Counted from the first letter of the stretch, positions 1-6,993 are shown. The stretch: DNA of 13,713 nt from Brevundimonas sp. UBA5866 (GCF_002432125.1 NZ_DJFS01000063.1:21522-35234); one strand, 5' to 3'. Translations and numbers: made by a program. The notes: generated by a model from the sequence alone, not told the origin.

Positions 1-1039
1 TGAGCGCCTCGCCCAGCACCGACGGTTCATCCGGCGGGCGGCCGGTGAAGGTGGTCAGATAGATCGGGTCTTTCCGCATGGTGATGGCGGTGACCTGAAA
101 CACCGGGAAGGTCTCGACCGAGTTGTAATAGCCCGTGTGGTCGCCGTACGGCCCCTCGGGGTGATGCTCGTCGAGCAGGACGTGGCCTTCCAGCACGATC
201 TCGGCTTGGGCAGGCACCATCAGCGGCACGGTCTTGCACGGCACCAGCTCAGCCTTCTCGCCGCGCATCAGGCCAGCGAACTGATACTCCGACAGGGTTT
301 CCGGCACGGGGGTAACGGCGGCCAGAATGGTGCCGGGGTCGGCACCCAGAACGACGGCGCAGGGCAGGGGCTCGCGCTTGCCGGCCTTCTTGTGGCGGGC
401 ATAGTGCTGGGCACCGCCACGGTGGGCCAGCCAGCGCATGATGGTCTTGTCCTTGCCCAGCACCTGCATGCGGTAGATGCCGAGGTTGAAATCATCCTCG
501 CGGTCGTCGCTCGGGCCCTTGGTGACGACGAGGCCCCAAGTTATCAGGGGGGCGGGCTCGCCCGGCCAGCACGACTGGATCGGCAGCTTGGTCAGGTCGA
601 TGTCATCGCCGGTCAGGACGACCTCTTGAACCGGAGCCTTCTTCACGGTCTTGGGGCGCATGGACATGACCGTCTTGGCCAGCGGCAGCATTTCCATCGC
701 TTCGCCCAGACCGCGTGGCGGGACCGGATTTTTCAGGAAGGCCAGCAGTTCGCCCACTTCGCGCAGTTCCTGCGTGGTGGTGCGCTGTTTGTTTTCCAGC
801 GTCACGCCCATCGCCACGCGCTTGACCGTGCCGAACAGGTTGACGAGGCAGGGGATGGGGCTGACCGAGCCGTCGGGCATGACGGGCTTTTCAAAGATCA
901 CAGCCGGTCCGCCGTTACGCAGCAGACGGGTCTGGATCTCGGTCATTTCCAGCACGGTGGAAACCGGTTCGGAGACGCGAACCAGTTCGCCCTGTGCTTC
1001 CAGCTGTTCGATGAAATCGCGGAGGGATTTGTAGGCCAT
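1..1039 (-). CDS. ubiD: 3-polyprenyl-4-hydroxybenzoate decarboxylase UbiD, partial (C-terminus off the left edge)
   Basis: This is the UbiD-family prenylated-FMN-dependent decarboxylase that removes the ring carboxylate of 3-polyprenyl-4-hydroxybenzoate in ubiquinone synthesis, working with the flavin prenyltransferase UbiX. About 346 codons are visible from the ATG at 1037-1039 and the frame stays open to base 1, so roughly 150 C-terminal residues are missing compared with the ~490-500 residue family. The N-terminus MAYKSLRDFIEQLE is typical. Family blocks seen include NLGIYRMQVLGKDK, IMRWLAHRGGAQHY and EGPYGDHTGYY, which hold flavin/metal-binding and catalytic acidic positions in the family. 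It lies 48 bp downstream of a small XRE regulator on the same strand, so the two may be co-transcribed. Its Shine-Dalgarno is weak. Identity is firm; only the truncation by the window edge limits it. Confidence 0.95.
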   Translation of the reverse strand, partial: MAYKSLRDFIEQLEAQGELVRVSEPVSTVLEMTEIQTRLLRNGGPAVIFEKPVMPDGSVSPIPCLVNLFGTVKRVAMGVTLENKQRTTTQELREVGELLAFLKNPVPPRGLGEAMEMLPLAKTVMSMRPKTVKKAPVQEVVLTGDDIDLTKLPIQSCWPGEPAPLITWGLVVTKGPSDDREDDFNLGIYRMQVLGKDKTIMRWLAHRGGAQHYARHKKAGKREPLPCAVVLGADPGTILAAVTPVPETLSEYQFAGLMRGEKAELVPCKTVPLMVPAQAEIVLEGHVLLDEHHPEGPYGDHTGYYNSVETFPVFQVTAITMRKDPIYLTTFTGRPPDEPSVLGEAL

Positions 1040-1087
1040 AGCCGTGGATTAGGCGGCATTGCACCGTCTGTCACCTGTGGCTTTGCG

Positions 1088-1336
1088 TCAGTGGGCCGGA
1101 GTGTCGGCAACCAGCGCCCAGATCGGCAGCCGAAGGGCCCGGGTGGCGGCATCCAGTTCGGCGCTGTTCAGGTGCCGCCGACCCGCCTCGATCATGCGTA
1201 TATCGGCGGCGCTGAGATGCAGCATAGCGGCCAGTTCCTCGCGCTCCATGCCGCGGCGGTCGCGCCAGCGCCTGACCCTGGCACCGACAATCAGATCGAC
1301 GGGATCAGCCGTCGGAAAACCTAGTACCGAACCCAT
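1088..1336 (-). CDS. Small XRE/Cro-type helix-turn-helix DNA-binding protein
   Basis: This 82-residue protein consists almost entirely of one HTH_3 domain. After the leader MGSVLGFPTADPVD, residues about 15-70 give the XRE pattern: VGARVRRWRDRRGMEREELAAML, then LSAADIRMIEAGRRH, where the second helix would be the recognition helix, then helices 4 and 5. There is no dimerisation or effector domain. The ATG at 1334-1336 has a strong GGGAGGG ribosome binding site centred about 8 nt upstream. It sits upstream of ubiD on the same strand with a 48 bp gap and may share its transcript. Whether it controls ubiD, itself or something distant cannot be told from sequence. Such short XRE proteins are common in Caulobacteraceae. 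Confidence 0.85.
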   Translation of the reverse strand: MGSVLGFPTADPVDLIVGARVRRWRDRRGMEREELAAMLHLSAADIRMIEAGRRHLNSAELDAATRALRLPIWALVADTPAH

Positions 1337-1419
1337 GACGTCCCTCCCAGAACAGTCGCTTCAGGGTACGCGCGGCAGCCTGTTTTCAGGTTCAGCCCAT
1401 ACTGGTGAGTTGGAAAGGT

Positions 1420-1452
1420 GCGCGTGATTGGCGGTTTCGTCCAATCACGCGC
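1420..1452 (-). terminator. Perfect 12-bp inverted repeat after the aldo/keto reductase gene, probable terminator
   Basis: The arms 1420-1431 and 1441-1452 (GCGCGTGATTGG and its exact complement) flank a 9-nt loop. The structure begins 12 nt after the TAA stop of the minus-strand reductase. On the minus strand it is followed only by ACCTTTCC, so it lacks a good U-tract. It may be a weak or Rho-assisted terminator, or an mRNA 3' stabilising hairpin. It is also in the upstream region of the XRE gene, so an operator role is possible. Confidence 0.5.
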
Positions 1453-1464
1453 TCGGGAGCGATT

Positions 1465-2295
1465 TTAGTCAGCGTCCCATTGGAAGGCGGGATCGAGGTG
1501 GTCACCGACCCGGAAATCGTTGGCCAGTGCCGCCATGCGGGCGATTTCGTCCTCGGTCAGGGCAAAGTCGAAAATGTCGAAGTTTTCACGGGCGCGGGCT
1601 TCATTGGCGGTCTTGGGAATGGCGATCAGGCCTTGCTGGATGATCCAGCGCAGTGTGACCTGACCGGCGGTCTTGCCGTACTTTCGGGCGATTTCCTGGA
1701 CGACGGGTTCGTCCAGAACCTTGCCGCGCGCCAGAGGGGACCATGCCGTCAGCGAGGCGCCGAGTTCGGCGGCCTTGGTCTTCAGGGCGTTGATGGTCAG
1801 CAGCGGGTGGTATTCGACCTGATTGGTGACCAGCTTGGCCGCCGACAGATCCTGCGCCTTTTGCCACAGGGCCGACGGATAGTTGGACAGGCCGATGGCA
1901 CGGGTCAGGCCGCGTTCCTTTGCCTCGTTCAGGGCGGCGATGGTCTCGCTGAGCTCCGGCTGAGGCTTGGGCCAGTGCAGCAGAAGAAGGTCGGGCGTGG
2001 AGCCCAGACGCTCGGCGCTTTCCTCGGCCTGTTTCAGCAGGGCGTCGCGGGTCAGGTTGGTGACCCAGATCTTCGTCGTCAGGAAGAAGTCTTCGCGTGC
2101 GATCCCCGCATCCTTGATGCCCTGACCGACCTCGGTTTCGTTGTCATAGATGAAGGCGGTGTCGATGTGGCGATAACCGATGCGCAGGGCCTCGGCGACC
2201 ATGCGGCGGGCGTCATTGCCCTTCAACTGCCATGTACCGAAGCCCAGCTGCGGAATGGAGATACCATCGACGGTGATCGAGTGTTCGCTACGCAT
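1465..2295 (-). CDS. Aldo/keto reductase (2,5-diketo-D-gluconate reductase / DkgB type)
   Basis: This is a 276-residue NADPH-dependent (alpha/beta)8-barrel aldo/keto reductase, full length for the bacterial DkgA/DkgB subgroup. The catalytic tetrad is visible as D45 (in GYRHIDTAFIYDNE), Y50, K75 (in TTKIW) and H107 (in LLLLHWP). The signature blocks GLSNY and IPKTA...R..EN, which contact the cofactor phosphate in the family, are present. It reduces carbonyl compounds to alcohols. The real substrate, whether a keto-sugar, methylglyoxal or another aldehyde, cannot be predicted. The ATG at 2293-2295 has an AAAAAGG purine stretch about 10 nt upstream. It is divergent from the deaminase at 2464, with 168 bp between the starts. 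Confidence 0.92.
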   Translation of the reverse strand: MRSEHSITVDGISIPQLGFGTWQLKGNDARRMVAEALRIGYRHIDTAFIYDNETEVGQGIKDAGIAREDFFLTTKIWVTNLTRDALLKQAEESAERLGSTPDLLLLHWPKPQPELSETIAALNEAKERGLTRAIGLSNYPSALWQKAQDLSAAKLVTNQVEYHPLLTINALKTKAAELGASLTAWSPLARGKVLDEPVVQEIARKYGKTAGQVTLRWIIQQGLIAIPKTANEARARENFDIFDFALTEDEIARMAALANDFRVGDHLDPAFQWDAD

Positions 2296-2463
2296 GTACT
2301 TGTGCCTTTTTGGAGATCGCGGATCCCAAACCTAGGAAGAGCGAACGGTTTCCGGAAGGGCGCATGCTGCACCTTCTGGAACAGCCTGCGGCCCGCACCC
2401 GATGTGTGGAGCCGAAGGCAGGCTGGGGCCTTAATTCTCCGTATGCCACTTGGAGGATGTGAA

Positions 2464-2922
2464 ATGACCGATACAGACGGGCACCGGAAATGGCTGGATC
2501 AGGCCGTCGATCTGGCGATGGAGAATGTCGCTATGGGCGGCCGGCCCTTCGGGGCCGTTCTGGTCCGCGAGGGACAGCTTCTCGCGACGGGGGTGAACCG
2601 CATGCTGGCCATTCATGACCCGTCATCCCATGCCGAGATGGAGGCCTTGAGAAAGGCCGGGGCCGACATGGGAACGACCGACATGTCCGGCGCGGTTCTA
2701 TATGCCAGCGGCCAGCCTTGCCCGATGTGTCTGGCGGCGGCCTATATGACCGGCGTCAGCGCCATCTACTATGTCTATGACAATGCGGACGCCGAGCCCT
2801 TCGGCTTTTCCAGTCAGGCCACCTATGACGCTCTGGGCGTGGATATGGACCGGCCCGCGGTGCCGATGTCCAAGGTGGACTTGCCGGGGCTTCCCCCCGC
2901 CGCTCTCTATAAAAATGCCTGA
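2464..2922 (+). CDS. Nucleoside/guanine deaminase of the cytidine deaminase fold
   Basis: This 152-residue protein is a zinc-dependent deaminase of the CDA/dCMP-deaminase superfamily. Zinc ligands and catalytic acid are visible as H56-A-E58 (in SSHAEMEAL) and P85-C86-P87-M88-C89 (in SGQPCPMCLAAAYM). The N-terminal GGRPFGAVLV block and the extended C-terminal region resemble bacterial guanine deaminase (GuaD) and its nucleoside-deaminase relatives more than TadA, since it lacks the TadA C-terminal pattern. The exact purine or pyrimidine substrate is open. The open frame extends far upstream, but the ATG at 2464 is chosen because GGAGG at 2453-2457 precedes it at good spacing and homology starts there. 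A 7-bp inverted repeat (2383-2389 with 2418-2424) lies in its upstream region and could fold in the leader. Confidence 0.88.
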   Translation: MTDTDGHRKWLDQAVDLAMENVAMGGRPFGAVLVREGQLLATGVNRMLAIHDPSSHAEMEALRKAGADMGTTDMSGAVLYASGQPCPMCLAAAYMTGVSAIYYVYDNADAEPFGFSSQATYDALGVDMDRPAVPMSKVDLPGLPPAALYKNA

Positions 2923-3033
2923 CGGACGATAAGGGGGTTGAAGGTGGCGGTTCGGCTATCATTTGTATTGATGGCTCAACCGTGACGCTTCATTGTCAGG
3001 TGCCCCCATATCCCATTGTAATCCGGAGTGCCG

Positions 3034-4281
3034 ATGCCCCACGCTGACAGTCTGATTGTCACCTTAGTCGGGGGATTTGTGCTGGCCTTTGTGTTCGGCA
3101 TGTTGGCCAATCGACTGAGACTGTCGCCTCTGGTGGGGTATCTGATAGCCGGTGTCGTGGTCGGGCCTTTTACACCGGGCTATGTGGCCGATACGGAGTT
3201 GGCACCGCAGCTGGCCGAAATCGGCGTGATCCTGTTGATGTTCGGGGTAGGACTGCACTTCTCGCCGAAAGACCTTATGCAGGTCCGCAAGGTCGCCTTG
3301 CCGGGTGCGCTGGTGCAGATAGCGGCGGCGTCGCTTATGGGCTGGGCGCTGGGCCGTTTTGCCTTGGGGCTGGGGAATCTTGAAGCTTCGCTTCTGGGGT
3401 TCTCCCTGTCGGTGGCATCCACCGTTGTGCTGCTCAAGGCGCTGGAAGAGCGCAAACAGGTGAAGAGCGAAATCGGCAAGATCGCCGTGGGATGGCTGAT
3501 CGTCGAGGATCTGGTGATCGTTGTCGCCCTGGTGATGCTGCCGCTGTTGGTACGGTCGGACGGACAGATCCTTAGTGCCGGTGCAATGGCGGGCAGTGTG
3601 GGCTGGACCCTGCTCAAGGTCGCCCTGTTTGTACTGCTGATGTTTGTGGTGGGGGCGAAAGTCCTGCCGTGGCTGTTGGTTCGCATCGCCCATACCAAGT
3701 CGCGCGAGCTGTTCACGCTGGGCGTCCTGTCGATTGCGCTGGGTATTGCATGGCTGGCCTACGCCGTGTTCGGGGCGTCGTTCGCGCTGGGGGCCTTTGT
3801 GGCGGGCCTTGTGCTGAACGGGACGCCACTGGGGCACAACGCGGCCGAGCGTTCACTGCCCCTGAGAGACGCCTTTGCCGTGCTGTTCTTTGTGTCGGTG
3901 GGCATGCTGTTCGACCCGCAGGTTGTGCTGAACCAACCGTGGGCGGTGCTAGGGGTGGTGTTCATCGTCATCATCGGCAAGTCGCTGGCCGCATTGATGA
4001 TCACGACGGCATTCAAACTGGACCGTGCGACCAGTCTGACGGTGGCGGCTTCGCTGGCCCAGATCGGCGAGTTTTCATTTATTCTGGCGGCCATCTCCAT
4101 GCAGATGGGGGCATTGGCGCGGGAGACGCATGATCTGATCCTCGCGGCGGCCCTGCTGTCGATTTCGCTGAACCCGTTTGTCTTTGCGATGATCGACAGG
4201 CTGGGCCCACGTCTGCCCCCGGCACCGCCTGTCCCGAAGGAAAAGCCTACGGATGCCGAGGCACTGGCCAAGGTGATGTAA
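3034..4281 (+). CDS. ybaL: CPA2-family K+/H+ antiporter, YbaL-type, lacking the C-terminal TrkA-N/RCK domain
   Basis: This 415-residue polytopic inner-membrane protein is a monovalent cation:proton antiporter-2 family member. It tracks E. coli YbaL/RosB closely from the N-terminus. Matching blocks include VGGFVLAFVFGMLANRLR, SPLVGYLIAG, GPFTPGYVADTELAPQLAE, GVILLMFGVGLHFS, STVVLL, GWLIVEDL (residues 153-160, with the ion-path acidic pair), SFALGAFVAGLVLN, DAFAVLFFVSVGMLFDP and SLAQIGEF. About 11-12 hydrophobic segments are present. YbaL/KefB proteins run on to ~560-600 residues with a nucleotide-binding TrkA-N domain. This one ends in a short Pro/Lys-rich tail, tandem stops (TAA, TAA) and a terminator. 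The ATG at 3034 is preferred over the GTG at 3028 because that GTG overlaps the GGAG ribosome binding site at 3025-3028. Confidence 0.9.
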   Translation: MPHADSLIVTLVGGFVLAFVFGMLANRLRLSPLVGYLIAGVVVGPFTPGYVADTELAPQLAEIGVILLMFGVGLHFSPKDLMQVRKVALPGALVQIAAASLMGWALGRFALGLGNLEASLLGFSLSVASTVVLLKALEERKQVKSEIGKIAVGWLIVEDLVIVVALVMLPLLVRSDGQILSAGAMAGSVGWTLLKVALFVLLMFVVGAKVLPWLLVRIAHTKSRELFTLGVLSIALGIAWLAYAVFGASFALGAFVAGLVLNGTPLGHNAAERSLPLRDAFAVLFFVSVGMLFDPQVVLNQPWAVLGVVFIVIIGKSLAALMITTAFKLDRATSLTVAASLAQIGEFSFILAAISMQMGALARETHDLILAAALLSISLNPFVFAMIDRLGPRLPPAPPVPKEKPTDAEALAKVM

Positions 4282-4285
4282 TAAA

Positions 4286-4312
4286 AAAGGCCCGCCGGAT
4301 CGGCGGGCCTTT
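4286..4312. terminator. Bidirectional intrinsic terminator between the antiporter and phoH genes
   Basis: A perfect 12-bp stem has arms 4286-4297 and 4301-4312 (AAAGGCCCGCCG and complement) with loop GAT. It is flanked by an A-run on the left and T-runs on the right, so it can end transcripts from both sides. It sits just after the antiporter stop and 18 bp beyond the stop of the convergent phoH-type gene. Confidence 0.9.
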
Positions 4313-4330
4313 TGCTTTGACCGGATGGTG

Positions 4331-5095
4331 TCAGAGGACGCCGATCATCTCTGCGACCAGCGGATGGCGCACGATGTCACGCTCGGCCAGACGGATCACA
4401 GAGACGCTTTCCAGTTGTTCCAACCGCTCGGCGATGTCGCCAAGACCCGAGACACCGGGCAGAAGGTCCGATTGGTGCGGGTCACCCGTGACGACCATTG
4501 TGGAATGCCACCCCAGCCGCGTGAGCAGCATCTTGAGCTGGACGTAGGTGCAGTTCTGGGCCTCGTCCACGACCACGAAGGCGTTGTTCAGCGTACGCCC
4601 GCGCATATAGCCGACGGGCGCTATCTCGATCAGCCCCTCGGCCATCAGGGCCTTGACCCGCTTCATCGACAGGCGGTCCGATAGCGCGTCGTAGAGCGGG
4701 CGCAGGTAGGGGGCCAGTTTGTCTTCCATATCGCCCGGCAGGAAGCCGATGGATTCGCCCGCCTCGACCGCGGGGCGCGACAGCACGATACGCCCGACCT
4801 TTCCGGCCTCAAGAGCCTCTACCGCCTTGGCGATGGCCAGATAGGTCTTGCCCGTCCCTGCGGGGCCGAGCGCGGTGACGAGGTTATAGCGGTCGATGGC
4901 TTGCAGCAGTTGGGCCTGACCGTCGGACTTGGGTTTCAGGGTTTTCAGATAGCCCTGCTCGCGCTCGTCATTCGAAGGGTAGGGCGACCACCCCGCATGG
5001 TTTGGCAACCGCCGTACCTTGGCATCCTGTGAGAACTCGCGTGGATCCAGAACACCTTCGCGGACCTGACGCTTCATGGCTGAACGCTTGGACAT
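4331..5095 (-). CDS. phoH: PhoH-family P-loop ATPase
   Basis: This 254-residue cytoplasmic protein has the PhoH core, a helicase-superfamily-I-like ATPase domain. Walker A is GPAGTGKT at residues 77-84 and Walker B is VVVDEAQN at 174-181. The family blocks LSRPAVEAGESIGFLPGD, PLYDAL and VVTGDPHQSDL are all present. PhoH-like proteins are linked to RNA metabolism and, in E. coli, phosphate starvation, but the biochemical role remains loosely defined. It is the short form with a basic N-terminal extension (about 60 residues) rather than the YbeZ form; no ybeY or corC neighbours are present. The ATG at 5093-5095 is preceded by GGAGG, and immediately before that lies an intrinsic terminator on the same strand (5113-5142), suggesting attenuation or an upstream independent transcript. 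Confidence 0.92.
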   Translation of the reverse strand: MSKRSAMKRQVREGVLDPREFSQDAKVRRLPNHAGWSPYPSNDEREQGYLKTLKPKSDGQAQLLQAIDRYNLVTALGPAGTGKTYLAIAKAVEALEAGKVGRIVLSRPAVEAGESIGFLPGDMEDKLAPYLRPLYDALSDRLSMKRVKALMAEGLIEIAPVGYMRGRTLNNAFVVVDEAQNCTYVQLKMLLTRLGWHSTMVVTGDPHQSDLLPGVSGLGDIAERLEQLESVSVIRLAERDIVRHPLVAEMIGVL

Positions 5096-5112
5096 GGATG
5101 CCTCCGGGCAAG

Positions 5113-5142
5113 AAAAAAGGCGAACCCGAACGGGATCGCCTT
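5113..5142 (-). terminator. Intrinsic terminator immediately upstream of phoH
   Basis: Read on the minus strand, AAGGCGA (5142-5136) pairs with TCGCCTT (5123-5117), enclosing a T/T mismatch, CCC/GGG and a GTTC loop. A run of six U residues (5118-5113) and UCUU follow. The tail ends a few bases before the phoH GGAGG. There is no U-tract on the plus strand, so the terminator belongs to a minus-strand transcript that starts upstream. That transcript could be an independent small RNA or an attenuated phoH leader. Confidence 0.75.
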
Positions 5143-5358
5143 GAACGTGTGCATTGTAGGCAGGGCGGAAGTGCGCGAGATGCCGTCTCCGGGATCAGCC
5201 GTAGGGGTGCCGCGGCAAATGCCGATAGGCCGACAACCAACTGGTACCGAACACGTCAAACGCATTCTCCAGCGTAGACCGGACCGGGCTTGATCCGGCT
5301 TCGGATACGAAGGACCAATAGCACTTCGAATCGCTACAACACTCTGACTGTAACGTGG

Positions 5359-5373
5359 TTAGGCGAGTGTTAA
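5359..5373 (+). promoter_or_regulatory. CtrA-like binding site
   Basis: TTAG-N7-TTAA matches the Caulobacter CtrA consensus TTAA-N7-TTAA at seven of eight fixed positions. It lies 34 bp upstream of the ATG of the gamma-carbonic-anhydrase gene, where it could control that gene, or the divergent minus-strand transcript. A GANTC methylation site (GAATC, 5328-5332) is nearby. The assignment rests on motif match alone. Confidence 0.4.
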
Positions 5374-5407
5374 AGAGAAGAAATTGCAACGGCGGAGTGA
5401 AGAACCG

Positions 5408-5935
5408 ATGAGTGTCTATCGTCTTGGAGATGCCAGCCCGAAACTGCCCGTCGCCGGTGAATACTGGATCGCGCCCAATGCCACGGTCATCGGCAATGTC
5501 ACGCTGATGGAAGGGGCAAGCGTGTGGTTCAATGTGGTCGTGCGTGGGGACAACGATCCCATCGTTATCGGCCGCAATACCAATATTCAGGAAGCTTCCA
5601 TCCTGCACACCGACATCGGCTATCCGATGACGATCGGTGAGGGTGTGACCGTGGGCCATAAGGCGATGCTGCACGGCTGCGAGATCGGCGACAACAGCCT
5701 GATCGGCATTGGCGCGGTGGTGCTGAACGGGGCCAAGATCGGCAGGAACTGTCTGATCGGTGCCAATGCCCTGATCACCGAAGGCAAGGTCATTCCGGAC
5801 AATTCGCTGGTCATGGGCCAACCCGGCAAGGTCGTGCGCGAACTGGACGAGGGGGCGGTGACGGGCCTTAAAATGTCGGCCCTTCATTATGTCGAGAACT
5901 GGAAACGCTTCGCCCGCGACCTGACCGAAATCTAA
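5408..5935 (+). CDS. Gamma-carbonic-anhydrase-like hexapeptide-repeat protein (YrdA/PaaY group)
   Basis: This 175-residue protein forms a left-handed beta-helix of hexapeptide repeats. The repeats are seen from about residue 22 to 135 as runs of [IV]G-x4 (VIGNVTLMEG, IGRNTNIQ, IGDNSLIG, IGRNCLIGANA). It ends in the C-terminal helix typical of the family. The three zinc-binding histidines of gamma-carbonic anhydrases are in place: H67 (SILHTD), H84 (VGHKAML) and H89 (LHGCEIG). YrdA/PaaY proteins bind metal, but their carbonic anhydrase or thioesterase activity varies, so the physiological reaction is not certain. The ATG at 5408 is chosen over the upstream in-frame TTG at 5384 because GGAG (5394-5397) fits it. 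A CtrA-like box lies 34 bp upstream. Confidence 0.92.
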   Translation: MSVYRLGDASPKLPVAGEYWIAPNATVIGNVTLMEGASVWFNVVVRGDNDPIVIGRNTNIQEASILHTDIGYPMTIGEGVTVGHKAMLHGCEIGDNSLIGIGAVVLNGAKIGRNCLIGANALITEGKVIPDNSLVMGQPGKVVRELDEGAVTGLKMSALHYVENWKRFARDLTEI

Positions 5936-6067
5936 CGTCGGTTGTGCCATAAAGACACGCCCGGGCGTTGCATGCCTCAAGGCGGAACAGGTCTTGCGCC
6001 TGTCGGGTGATATTTTGCGGCCTGCGACTTGCATCACAGGGATGCGACACCTGTTGAGGGGCGCATC

Positions 6068-6928
6068 ATGCGAGCATGGGTAGGAACAATCGGGGCATCG
6101 GCCCTTGCTGCGGGTCTTTGGCTGGCGGCCGGATGGGCTGTCGCCGGAGATGGCGGCTGCCGGACCTGTGCGCCGCCGCCGCCACCACCGCCACCGCCTG
6201 TGCCCCCGTATCACGGTTGCGCAGGCAAGGGTTGCGCGCCCGTAACGCCGCCCTGCTGCGGCGCGGGCGGTTCTGTCAATGTGAACGTCAACATCAACTC
6301 CGCCCAGGCGACGGCAGGTGCCGAAGCAAGGGCGCGGGCCTATGGTCGCGCCGGTGCGGGGGCGGCCTCGAGCGTCATCGTCGCGGGCGGTGGTGGAGCC
6401 TATTTCAACGTCGATCAGCCCTATCCGATGACGGCATCGGGTCTGGCGGTTGAGGGTATGATCTCCGAGCGGGTGCGTGTGCCTTTCACGAGCACGCGCT
6501 CGTGGGAGAAACGCTATCGCCTGCAGGCGGTCTGCGTCGATGACCGCAGTGTGCCGCATGCTGCCTCTCAGGTCCGGCCGGGCCGCGAGGTTCTGGAAAC
6601 CTATGAGGGCGAGGTCTATCGCTGCATTCCGGGAACCCGTTTGCAATGGACCAAGATCGATCTGGATGGCGGGCCATCCGAAACGGTTATCTGCGAAAAA
6701 GGCGAGGCGCTTTGGTACGGCGGAAAGGTCATCCAGTGCCGTCCGCAAAAACGCGAGCGCGACTGTAACGAACGTTCGCTGCTGCGCCGCTATGGGGCCG
6801 GCACAAAGGATATCGTGCTGCGCGGAGAGGAGACCATCACAGAATACCGCGAGGAGGTTGTCGAACGCAGCCTTTCCAGCTCGGGTATGATGATGATGGA
6901 CGGGGGCGTGGGTGGTCGGGTCTTCTGA
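6068..6928 (+). CDS. Exported Pro/Gly- and Cys-rich protein of unknown function
   Basis: I do not recognise this 286-residue protein. It begins with a signal peptide (residues 1-26, likely cut at AVA/GDGG). Next come a CRTC motif (31-34) and nine consecutive prolines (36-44) encoded by a CCG/CCA run. Then come a Cys cluster (C51, C56, C63, C64), an alternating polar/hydrophobic stretch SVNVNVNINS (69-78), an Ala/Gly/Arg-rich segment (79-110), and a more ordered C-terminal part (about 135-265) with five further cysteines (156, 186, 209, 224, 233). It ends with MMMM from four ATG codons and a Gly-rich tail. Eleven cysteines in an exported protein suggest disulfides. GAGGGG six bases before the ATG at 6068 supports this start over the upstream in-frame one. 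Its terminator is shared with the convergent M16 protease gene. A surface or periplasmic role is inferred only. Confidence 0.8.
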   Translation: MRAWVGTIGASALAAGLWLAAGWAVAGDGGCRTCAPPPPPPPPPVPPYHGCAGKGCAPVTPPCCGAGGSVNVNVNINSAQATAGAEARARAYGRAGAGAASSVIVAGGGGAYFNVDQPYPMTASGLAVEGMISERVRVPFTSTRSWEKRYRLQAVCVDDRSVPHAASQVRPGREVLETYEGEVYRCIPGTRLQWTKIDLDGGPSETVICEKGEALWYGGKVIQCRPQKRERDCNERSLLRRYGAGTKDIVLRGEETITEYREEVVERSLSSSGMMMMDGGVGGRVF

Positions 6929-6950
6929 CCTTGCACACCATCCACAAAGG

Positions 6951-6980
6951 AAAAGGCCCCGGATATTTCCGGGGCCTTTT
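6951..6980. terminator. Bidirectional intrinsic terminator
   Basis: A perfect 13-bp stem has arms 6951-6963 and 6968-6980 (AAAAGGCCCCGGA and complement) with a TATT loop. The A-rich left flank and T-rich right flank serve both the unknown exported gene on the plus strand and the M16 peptidase gene on the minus strand. Confidence 0.93.
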
Positions 6981-6993
6981 TGTTTCGGGCCGA

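Larger units (their letters stand above)
5096..5407. other. 312-bp intergenic region between divergent phoH and gamma-carbonic-anhydrase genes
   Basis: No convincing protein gene is seen here on either strand; open frames present are antisense or overlap the terminator and lack ribosome binding sites. It holds a minus-strand intrinsic terminator (5113-5142), a CtrA-like box (5359-5373) and a GANTC site (5328-5332). On the minus strand, TTGACGTGT (5259-5251) could pair with ACACGTTCAA (5150-5141) with one bulge, closing a ~100-nt domain just before the terminator. This would fit a structured leader or small RNA. I found no tRNA, tmRNA tag or SRP signature in it. Confidence 0.5.

Noticed and set aside
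137..1324. 395-codon plus-strand open frame opposite ubiD and the XRE gene
   Set aside because: This is a shadow of high-GC third positions opposite conserved ubiD; it has no motif and no ribosome binding site.
1405..2463. N-terminal extension of the deaminase frame by 353 codons
   Set aside because: The extension is antisense to the aldo/keto reductase; the deaminase starts at 2464 behind GGAGG.
5074..5265. 63-codon minus-strand frame upstream of phoH
   Set aside because: It has no ribosome binding site and runs through both the terminator and the phoH start.
5143..5340. Possible tRNA or tmRNA on the minus strand before the terminator
   Set aside because: There is no GTTCRANNC T-loop with a matching acceptor stem, no CCA end and no tag-peptide frame.
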